This document shows, piece by piece, positions 48,178 to 56,908 of a DNA stretch of 64,000 bases. Position 1 is the first letter of the stretch, and the number at the start of each line of letters is the position of its first letter. Source of the DNA: Gnetum montanum (taxonomy: Eukaryota; Streptophyta; Gnetopsida; Gnetales; Gnetaceae); NCBI GenBank assembly GCA_015680685.1, contig MNCI01034664.1, positions 463,757-527,756 on the forward strand, in the 5' to 3' direction. Below the pieces are notes generated by a model that saw nothing but the letters and a program-made list of their open reading frames with translations, made no database searches and was not told the origin of the DNA. Made by a program: the position numbers and the translations under genes.

Positions 48178-48313
48178 GGACCATCATTTGGAGTGATGGT
48201 AAGGTGCACATTTCTCAAGTCGAAGACTTGTGTTTGAGTCTAGACACTCGAAGAGGATAGGCTTTTGCTTATCTATGAATCCTCCTAAACTCACTTAGTG
48301 GGATGAGCAGTAG
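48178..48313 (+). repeat. tRNA-derived SINE-like fragment
   Basis: Has the two internal RNA polymerase III boxes of a tRNA head in degenerate form: an A-box-like TGATGGTAAGGTG near 48196-48208 and a B-box-like GTTTGAGTCTAGAC near 48232-48245, about 30 bp apart. RT-F is inserted at its right end. Confidence 0.4.
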
Positions 48314-48318
48314 GGCTC
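48314..48318. repeat. Target site duplication of RT-F, left
   Basis: GGCTC, identical to 54904-54908. Confidence 0.93.
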
Positions 48319-49144
48319 TAATGAGTGGCGAGGTACCCCTACACTCAACCATACGAATACGAGCGTTACACACGCAATGCGGTCTAACTCCACAGACGAA
48401 CTAATTGTGGCATCTAGACAGTTAGCCTTAGGTTGCAGTTCGCTGTCTTTCCACCTGGACTAGTATTAGCTTTGTCACGTATGGTTTAGCCCAAAGTGAG
48501 ATGTATGATGTATTTCTAATCTAATGCTACTTCTGAAGGCAATGGAAAGTAATATTAACTAAGCTAGGAGAGAGAGGGTGAGAGAATCTAAACTAGCCTA
48601 AGTGCGATGAGCATCTATTCCTTAATTATCTGTACACATCTTGGACTTCATGCATGACTACCATTGGGATTACCAAGTGCAGATCCTAGGTATGTTACTA
48701 GGTTACCAAGTAGTCACACTTAAATTCTCATAATCAAGTTGTACTCATTCCACGTTTTAACATGAGTTTAAGGGTGAGAGAAATTAACTAGGAAAGCAGT
48801 AAATAACAATTAATTAAATGATTAATCTAAGTGAATGCTACAATGATGAAGTAATCTCGATCTTTAATGCTGATCATGTGTGTGTCCAAGTACGTCACTC
48901 TCGAATAAAGGATGTCGTACAATTACATTCACCACACTACGGGCATATACGGAGAGGAAAAGGGTTGAGAGAGAGAAAATGAAAACTAAATCAAAACTAA
49001 CTCTAAAAATTGACTTATTTCCTAATCTATCTACCTCTTATTTATAGATGAGGAGATAGGCTGCGATATCGCGTCGTCAGTGATATTGCAGATGCGATAT
49101 CGCGGGTGCAAAATCACGACTATCAACAAATTCATGACTCATCA
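48319..49144 (-). repeat. RT-F left LTR (3' LTR)
   Basis: 826 bp, TAATGAG (mutated TGATGAG) to CTCATCA. The TATA-like box (minus strand TATAAATAA) is near 49038-49047. The U3 end has GCGATATCGCG near 49063 and 49095. Confidence 0.93.
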
Positions 49145-49157
49145 TACCCCCATGACT
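49145..49157 (-). promoter_or_regulatory. RT-F polypurine tract
   Basis: Minus strand AGTCATGGGGGTA directly before the 3' LTR. Confidence 0.85.
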
Positions 49158-49327
49158 AAATGAAAACTCGTCCTCGAGTTAAAGTGAGAACAAGCTCCAT
49201 TGATTACATAGTGGATAGGTATGGGATTATTGACTGGCTAGAATGGATTCATGCCATAGTGTGGAGTCAGAAAAAAATTGAGACACAACACAAAAGAAAT
49301 TCCTATGATTACAAAATCGGATGGAAC

Positions 49328-50081
49328 TCATGTAGTTCCTGGTGGCGGTGGCTCCTCCATGGGTGTCTTTCCCGTATCTTGCACTCCAGGTCTTGGGATT
49401 TGATGGCGTTGAAGTATGACCCGGAGTTTCTCCTCTTGTAAGGCCTTGAGTGCCTTGGTGTGTGCGTAAGTTTGCGCTTGTGTCATAGAGGCATCCCAAT
49501 CAGCCTTCTCTTTTTCTTCTGCCATCCTTTTATTCTTTGTCAATAGTTTATTAAGTTTCTCAGTTCTGAAAGTGTCCAGCTAGTTCTAAGCAACCTTTGG
49601 CCCTGTATTCAGAAGGTTTAATACTTCTAAAATGGCTTGAATAGAGAAATCAATAGTCGCACCACAAGTGTTAACTGTGGTGCCTTCTTTTTTGTTGTGC
49701 CAAAATTGGTACGTTTCCCCTAAGTACCAGGCACCACTTTTAGAGAGGGTAAGCCATGATGGGGACCCTTTGAGGTGATCCCTAACGGTCTTCGGAGCAA
49801 ATTCTGTGAAAGTTCCAAAGTTTAATTCCATGTCACTACAGTGAATATGGACCTTTCATGGATGGTCTGAACACAATCTTAGGGCAACGTGATATATCAT
49901 CCCTGTTCAAACACTACTGCAGCTCCTTCTTCTGCCTACCTTGATTGTACAGTAGCAGGGTCTTCTTGGTGGGTACTAAATGATTATTCCTCTTACTTTG
50001 CATGTTGTTTGGTAGGAACTTTTCCTTCACCTCTCCTAGGTCATTTGATCGCACCTTGAGTAGGACCTTCTTGTTGTCCAT
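49328..50081 (-). pseudogene. RT-F third ORF with central deletion
   Basis: The N-terminus starts at 50081 (MDNKKVLLKVRSNDLGE). A segment at 49586-49831 includes LNFGTFTEFAPKTV, WYLGETYQFWHNKK and ILEVLNLLNTG, matching the N-terminal third of the RT-B third ORF. The next segment (49328-49543), MTKNKRMAEEKEKADWD to MEEPPPPGTT, corresponds to the C-terminal end. The FPCLI--LC core and most of the helical region are absent between them, at about 49560-49590. In-frame stops are few, so decay after the deletion is mild. Any function of the short form is unknown. Confidence 0.7.
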
Positions 50082-52009
50082 GTTTTGGGGTCATCTGCAC
50101 TCACACAGGGCCAATTGTTAGTAAGGTTGTTACCAAAGTTAGGTTATACCTTACTGCTTATCTTAATAGATTTACTTTACTTCCGTGTGTTGTTAATTAT
50201 TGGAAGAACATGTCCCCGAAAGATTATAATGTTAAGTCCTCTTTGCTTAGGTGGTTTCCAAATTTAATTTTTTGGTATAGCTAAGGGGTTGAAATTGTTT
50301 TGACACATTTTATTCTTAATTTTACAACTAATTACCCTTAAAGATGTCCTTCGGGAAATGATGGATTTCAAAAAATTTATGCACTATTCAGTGTGTGCCC
50401 CTCCCCCATGACTAAGCTGAACACTCTGGGTTCAAGTAGGTTCAAAAAAAATGAAAATCGAAGTACCAGCGAGTGAGTTATGGATATGAAAGTAAGGGAC
50501 GTGCAATTGCGAGTCATAGAGAGGAATTGAAAAACTTCCCCTACGTGAACAATTGCAAATGATGTTGATTAGCGTAGGGGGGTCACGTATATATATATTT
50601 TCATTGAAGTTAGGGCACTTAGAGAATGTACCAAATTTTTAATATTTCTTTGAAATTAAATGATATAAACTAAGGACATCTAGACGATTGTTAAAGGGTT
50701 CTAGGGTAATTCAACTAGTTCTGAAGGCACACAAATTATGATGGTGTGGAATTTATCAATAAGGACCTCAGATGGTAGAGAAAAAGGCAAGATGGTAGAG
50801 AAAAAGGCTATGTGATGGTTCATAGGAATGTTGAATCGAAGGGATAGTAATAAGGGAAAGAAAATCGTTGGCAATATGCTAAGGGTAATAAATGGTGTGT
50901 GGAAGATGGGTCATGAGTGCAAATTACAAAAATTACACAAGTGGGTCCTCCCCAAAGCAGGTTCCAACCTTTAATGCCCTTGTGTAACCACACTTAAAAG
51001 TATTCGTGGGCACTAGAAGGGTTAAATGTAATCCACACTAGTTCCACAAAACACACACATGTAAATATCACTGGAATGAGGTAAGAATTCTACGTTACAC
51101 ATGACAAGAGCTATAATTACACGAACAGTGAGATGAGATGAACTATAGAAGGGATCATAGAGATTGGGACATAAGGTAACTGATCCAAGGCATAGTAAAT
51201 CCTGCATGTAAAGCATGATTAATGTGTCATTAACTTGTCGTTCTAAGATTAGGACCAAATCCATTCCTCTGATTAGTGACACCGCATTGTTTCATGCCAT
51301 GATGAGCAACTATGAGAGTACCATGACAACAAGGTGTATGATACACTTGGTGTTTTATTCAAGGGAGGAGTGATTTTTTGTTTGTGGCACTCTCTTTTTC
51401 TTTTCTTTCTTTCTTTTTTTTCGATTACTAAATCTAGAGAAGCCACCAACCTTCAGGCATGGGTGCATGTCTTTCCAGTGGAACCCCCTAGAACAGCATT
51501 GGATTTTTGAGTGCCCTCTTGATTACTCTTACTCCCATTTTTCATTAGATCTACAAGGATCTTAGTATAGCCACGTTGCATGATAACTCCCACAGACATC
51601 ACCAAAGAGAATCTGTAAGTCCCCTTGATGTCACACCTTAATCATTCCCTCTTGGTCCATCCTTTTTCATTCGAGGTATAATGAACACAAAGTTAATTTT
51701 AAGTTTTAAAAATGTCAAGAATATCACTATACCCTTGAACAGAACCTCTTATTTGTAGAATGGATGAGTGCGTGTAATGGGCTCACTGTCCAAATAATTG
51801 ATCATTCGAGACTCGACAACATAGAACACACCTCAACCAATGATCCACATGAGTGTTTTATTCATAGATGATATTACTTATAAAAAAGTAAAGAGACAAA
51901 AAGACAAAAAGATAAAACAAGAAATTGAAAACTGAAAAAGTGGAAAACAAAAAGTTGTAAAATTAAAGAAAATGAAAAGTATTTATTAATCCTACTTACT
52001 ATAAGAATG
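50082..52009 (-). other. RT-F spacer
   Basis: Non-coding stretch between gag and the third-ORF remnant. It holds the purine motif (50939-50958) and a pyrimidine-rich run (51389-51421). It has a duplicated GATGGTAGAGAAAAAGGC phrase near 50771-50808 and A-rich sequence (51890-51975) next to gag. No enzyme domain was seen. Confidence 0.6.
50939..50958 (-). promoter_or_regulatory. Conserved spacer purine motif (RT-F copy)
   Basis: Minus strand GCTTTGGGGAGGACCCACTT, identical to the RT-E copy although the LTR subfamily differs. Confidence 0.5.
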
Positions 52010-53954
52010 GGGGATATCTCTCATAGCTAAATGGTTGAGGATGGCAAGGATTAATAAATGATGATGGGGATCCTTACATGTTGGAAATATTGGAACTTGG
52101 CTGTACTTACCCCATCGGGGTTCACACACCTAATTGTAGTAAGCATAGTGGGGCAATTTATACGATGTAGTTCCCAGATAATGAGTTCACCCACTATGAT
52201 ATTTAGGACCATTAGATGGTATGCAAGGATCAGGATGTTGCCTTCCATGATTGTGTTCATTGGGCCGTATGGTTGTTGGAGTGTTAGTTAGTGGCCCTGA
52301 TGAAGTTACATGAGGCGTTGGGTTCGAAGATAAGGGTGCACCACAGTGTGGGACTTGTGCTAAGTTGGAGGATGCAATGGCCTCGGAATTTTTTTGTCCC
52401 TTCCTAGGGTCATTTCTAAAGAAGGGATGCCTTCGATGTTGCTGAGGTCTCTCACTACTGTTGGAAGTAGTAGCACAAGTAATGTTTGTGGGTTGTTGTT
52501 GTGGTGCAGACACCTTAGGAGTAGTTGGTGGCGATGTATAAGGAGGGAAAGAATGAGAATGTTGAAAGTTAGGAGGAGTATAAGGTGCACAAGGTGGTGG
52601 TTGTGTTGAAGACATGGGCTGATAGTATTGAGGAGAATAATAATAATGCGGTGAGATAGAGTATGTTGACCCAATTGGGGAAACAGGATGTTGAACTAGA
52701 TAAGCATTTGAATTCGGATGATATGAAGGGTGTCTCCAGTTTAAGGGTGGTTTCCCCCATGACTAGCCACTATGATCGAACACAATATCTCTATATGGAC
52801 TCTGGATGTAACGTGTTTCCCCAATGCTCACGTAAATGTAAAAATATTGGGCATTGGCCCTTGGGGTGATCGTACAAGCATATGTTGCATTCATACGTAT
52901 GATTGGTAATTGAGCTCTTATTTTCCTTATCCCTTCCTTCCGATTGTCTACTGATACTTTGTCCTACTTCTTGGGTTGTCAAAACTCTATCTCTAATAAT
53001 ATTGATAAATTCTCCACACTTTTTATACGTCCATTCCAACATCTTGTTGATCTTTGCCTTGACTTCTTCTAATGATTGTTGTATCAACAAAGATGGTTCT
53101 TTCTCCTTGTGATAGGTTGGTTTCTCCTTTTTATGATCATGGACCTTTGTTAAGTTGAGATTTTGGTCCCGTTGATGTTTTTCAACACTCTCCCATCTAG
53201 CCATTTCTCCTTCTTCTTTTGCTACCTGCTTAATAAGCTCTTGGACTTGATGGGTTCAGAGTTCATATAGTTAACCTTGGGCATACATCCCTAGGGTCTT
53301 TCTTGTTTCATCACGAAGCCCATCAATAACATGATACATTAGCCTTTCCTCAGAAAACTCATGGCTTGGACAGTTTTTTAACAGTGCATAATATCTTTCT
53401 AAGGCCATGTCCAAGGGTTCATGTTGTGCTTGTTTCCATGCTTGGATTTGTTTCCTCAAGGTCGACACTCTTGTGTAGGTTTGATATCTTTCGTTAAAGA
53501 GTTCCACCATTGTTGGCCAACATTGTATTGAATTTGGTTTTAATGATCTATACCATACTTTTACTTGGCCAACGAGTGTCATAGGAAAGAGCTTAAGTTT
53601 TTGCCAACNNNNNNNNNNNNNNNNNNNNNNNNNNNNNNNNNNNNNNNNNNNNNNNNNNNNNNNNNNNNNNNNNNNNNNNNNNNNNNNNNNNNNNNNNNNN
53701 NNNNNNNNNNNNNNNNNNNNNNNNNNNNNNNNNNNNNNNNNNNNNNNNNNNNNNNNNNNNNNNNNNNNNNNNNNNNNNNNNNNNNNNNNNNNNNNNNNNN
53801 NNNNNNNNNNNNNNNNNNNNNNNNNNNNNNNNNNNNNNNNNNNNNNNNNNNNNNNNNNNNNNNNNNNNNNNNNNNNNNNNNNNNNNNNNNNNNNNNNNNN
53901 NNNNNNNNNNNNNNNNNNNNNNNNNNNNNNNNNNNNNNNNNNNNNNNNNNNNNN
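52010..53954 (-). pseudogene. gag: RT-F gag, interrupted by an N-run
   Basis: The N-terminus is hidden in the N-run (53609-53954). The core at about 53271-53608 has LKLFPMTLVGQVKVWYRSLK, VELFNERYQTYTRVS and a DGLRDETRKTLGMYAQG end, open without a stop. A charged segment and an intact knuckle (52851-52889, CNICLYDHPKGQC, CX2CX3HX4C) lie in the frame at 52791-53204. A Pro/Ser/Gln-rich tail follows at 52187-52615. Frameshifts separate the pieces. This is among the best-preserved gag copies here. Confidence 0.88.
53609..53954. other. Assembly gap (N run)
   Basis: 346 unknown bases over the N-terminal part of RT-F gag. Frames read through the gap are meaningless. Confidence 1.
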
Positions 53955-54038
53955 ATAATTATTTCTTTCTAAAAGATATATCATTAATTTCTATACAACA
54001 ACCTTGTATGATATAACTAATCTAGATAACTAGCATCG

Positions 54039-54056
54039 TCCCCGACAATGGCACCA
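54039..54056 (-). promoter_or_regulatory. RT-F primer-binding site (tRNA-Asp)
   Basis: TCCCCGACAATGGCACCA on the plus strand; 15 of 18 match tRNA-Asp, and all three changes are transitions. Confidence 0.9.
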
Positions 54057-54057
54057 A

Positions 54058-54903
54058 TGATGAGTGGAGAGGTACTCCTACACTCAAGCATATGAATACG
54101 AGCATTACGTGCGCGATCTAGTCGAACTCTGCAGATGGACTAGTTGTGGTATCTAGACAGTTAGGCTTAGGTCACAGTTCACTGTCTTCCCACCTAGACT
54201 AGTATTAGCTTTGTCACGTATGGTTTAGTCTAGAGTGAGGTGTATGATGGGTTTCTAATCTAATGCTACTCCTGAAGGCAGTGGAAAGTAATATTAACTA
54301 AGCTAGGAGAGAGAGGGTGAGAGAATCTAAACTAGCCTAAGTGTGATGCGCATCTGTTCCTTGATTATCCGTACACATCTTGGACTTCGTGCACAACTAC
54401 CACTGGGATTACTAAGCACAGATCCTAGGTACGTTACTAGGTTACCAAGTAGTCACACTTAAATGCTTGTAATCAAGTCGTACTCATTCCACGTTTTAAC
54501 ATGAGTTTAAGGATGAGAGAGATTAACTAGGAAAGCAATAAATAACAATTAATTGAATGATTAATCTAAGTGAATGCTGCAATGATGAAGTAATCTCGAT
54601 CTTTATTGCTGGTCATTGGTGTGTCTAAGTACGTCACACTCGAATAAAGGATGCCATACAATTACATTCACCACACTGCAGGCATACACGGAGAGGAAAA
54701 GGGTTGAGAGAGAGAAAATGAAAACTAAAATGAAAACTAACTCTAAAAACTAACTTATTTCCTAATTTTTCTACCTCTTATTTATAGATGAGGAGATAGG
54801 CTGCGATATCGTGTATGCGATATCGCGACTAGGCTACGATATCGCATCGTCAGTGATATTACGGATGCGATATTGCGAATGTTAGCAAATTCATGGCTCA
54901 TCA
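54058..54903 (-). repeat. RT-F right LTR (5' LTR)
   Basis: 846 bp, TGATGAG to CTCATCA. TATA-like box (minus strand) near 54778-54787. It carries one more GCGATATCGC-type palindrome block (54801-54855) than the left LTR. Confidence 0.93.
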
Positions 54904-54908
54904 GGCTC
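54904..54908. repeat. Target site duplication of RT-F, right
   Basis: GGCTC. Confidence 0.93.
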
Positions 54909-55565
54909 CAAGTGATAATCCTTTCATTTATTTTGGATTAATGATGTTTTAAAAGTCATATGCATATTCTAGTGTGCATTTAGTTTTGGAACAATTTTTT
55001 AAATATTTATTTTGGATTTAATTAATTTTATAAAATTGATTTCAAACTATTTTTGTAAAACCCTTAGAATAAAAAATTATTGAAAACTTTTTATGTGTTG
55101 TGTTATCTCTCATGTTTTTATATGTTATCACTAACTATTCTAGAAATTATTCAAAGTGTTTGAAAATTGTTTGAATTAAATTTTTTTACTAAAACAAAAG
55201 TCTATGCATGCTACTTTTTGTAGATTTTAAAGAATAAATAACAATCTTATTATATATATAAAAATTATTTCTAGTTTGATATTGATAATAAACCTATTCT
55301 ATTATTTTATTAGGTTATCTAAAAAGTTAACAACCAATATCTTTTGTTGTTTGTACTAAGTACTATTTGTTCTTTAAATTCTAATGCCAATGACAAATGT
55401 TTACCATTGTTGGTTTTCATTAATTCTAACAATGATGTCTTTTATTCTTCATAACAACAACAACAATAATCCATTATTTTGAGATGCATAAATAATGAGT
55501 ATTACTTGTTAACAATAATATTGTTGTCTATTATTTATGATAATATGTATTGCTTTTAATAATTT

Positions 55566-55995
55566 ATTAAAACCAACAAACTAATGGCAAGTCACATAGA
55601 GAGTTGTTTTTGCAACTCAACTCATTTTCATAGCTTGTTATAGTGACAACATACAAGCTAAGCTATAGTTCCAAGTCACATGATAATTTTACAAAACCAT
55701 GGTTCCATTTTAAATTAACATCTTAAAATTCTCTTTGTTTGCATGATTTTGTAGAATCAACGCATTGACTATATTAAATAAGACAATAACAAAAAAACCA
55801 CTTGTAACTGCTGCAACTCAAGATAAGTTGTGGTTTTAGCCCCAACCCCAACTCTTAAATTAGTTTTGAATAGTGACCATCACAGCTCTCCGTACAAATT
55901 GTGATGGTCATTACAACTCATTTTTTAGCTCATGTGACTTGCCCATGATTTACAACAATTATAGCCCATTGTTAGTGGTTGGTTTTGGTGTTGTG
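55566..55995. mobile_element. Possible MITE with long imperfect inverted ends
   Basis: The left end reads AAAACCAAC...ATGGCAAGTCACAT...GAGTTGT (55569-55610). The right end, read in reverse, gives AAAACCAAC...ATGG, then GGCAAGTCACAT...GAGTTGT (about 55995 down to 55910), with an extra 20-odd bases inside. No transposase was seen and no clear target duplication could be fixed. A non-autonomous DNA transposon or a chance fold-back are both open. Confidence 0.4.
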
Positions 55996-56039
55996 ATAGT
56001 TTAAGTAGAACCTTATAACTTAGCATAGCCTATTAGAAT

Positions 56040-56100
56040 GGAGCCCATGAGTTATTGTTTTCAAATCAAGGTTCTTACCACTAAGCTAATACCTCATTAT
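56040..56100 (-). repeat. Weak tRNA/SINE-like relic
   Basis: On the minus strand an A-box-like TTAGCTTAGTGGTAAG is followed at tRNA-like spacing by GATTTGAAAACAA. The wording is close to the plus-strand piece at 63815-63890 (TTAGCCTAGTGGTAAA). Degenerate. Confidence 0.3.
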
Positions 56101-56699
56101 TTAATAGTTTCAATTTTGGTAGGTAATGTTGAATTATAAAATTCTAATTGCCTATATGTCTTAGATAAAACTAATTTAAAAAAGGTTTCAAATGCCAACC
56201 TCTCCTCCCCTACATCTTAAACTTATGAAAAAAAATATAGTGATGATCTATTTCATAATTTAAATGAAAAATTGAAGATTGATTAATTTGTCCATTACTA
56301 AGTCCATAAGGTATTATTTGGTAACTTGATTTCATTTTAACAATAAATACTAAATTATAAAATTCTAATTTAACTATGTTTTGGGAATAAATAACCTTTA
56401 AAAAGTATTTCATCTTCCAAACACCCCCAAAGTCAATATTTTTAAATGTCATGGTGGAAGATGTAAACCATCTCCATTGCAAACATAACAAATGATAACC
56501 TACTTATTTTACTCGTGTTTCTTCCTTTACGATCCTGTTAACTGGGTTACTCCCTGATTACAACAAACTACAGCGTTTAATAACATGGAAACCCTTTTTC
56601 TCAAAAAACATAGCGTAGAAAACCTTGCAAAAGTGATCTCATTTGGGCATGTGCTTCGTTACCAAAACCCCAAATTATTCGTCAAAGAAGACGTCTGGC

Positions 56700-56908
56700 T
56701 ATTTAAGGAGCACACGCCATGTTGCTTGCGCTTCATATCATTTTCTGGTGAGTGCAGTTGTGTACGGATCCAAAAAACTTCGATAAAACCCTCTCTGCGT
56801 ACTATTATTCTCTTTCTCTTTCTCACGTAGGTAGGTCGATCGCAGAAACAAATCCCCTTCTTTGTATCAAAGAGAGAGGAGAGGAGAGTTGAGTTGAGAT
56901 TGGCAGAC
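56700..56908 (+). promoter_or_regulatory. RanBP1 core promoter and 5' leader
   Basis: A TATA-like TATTTAAG at 56700-56707 lies about 200 bp before the start codon. A telo-box type AAACCCT is at 56786-56792, a motif known in promoters of plant growth and translation genes. A CT-rich leader patch (56791-56827) and GA-rich sequence (56870-56890) precede the ATG. The transcription start is not determined. Confidence 0.45.

Larger units (their letters stand above)
48319..54903 (-). mobile_element. RT-F: LTR retrotransposon with gag and a shortened third ORF, no pol (6.6 kb)
   Basis: LTRs 48319-49144 and 54058-54903, perfect GGCTC duplication, polypurine tract and tRNA-Asp primer site. The interior of about 4.9 kb contains a remnant of the third ORF with its centre deleted (49328-50081), spacer and gag (about 52010-53954). 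There is no trace of protease, RT, RNase H or integrase. An N-run covers 346 bases of the gag N-terminus. It is another gag-only partner like RT-C and RT-E, but from a different LTR subfamily, the one with GCGATATCGC palindromes. Confidence 0.92.
54909..56699. other. AT-rich intergenic region upstream of RanBP1
   Basis: No LTR-type sequence. It contains a possible MITE (55566-55995) and a weak tRNA-like relic (56040-56100). The open frames are short and of no known family. The LTR nest ends at 54903, about 2 kb before the gene. Confidence 0.55.

Noticed and set aside
53271-53984. A 237-codon frame across the N-run
   Set aside because: More than 110 codons are unknown bases. Only the part left of 53609 (gag core) is real; the first ten residues are leader sequence.
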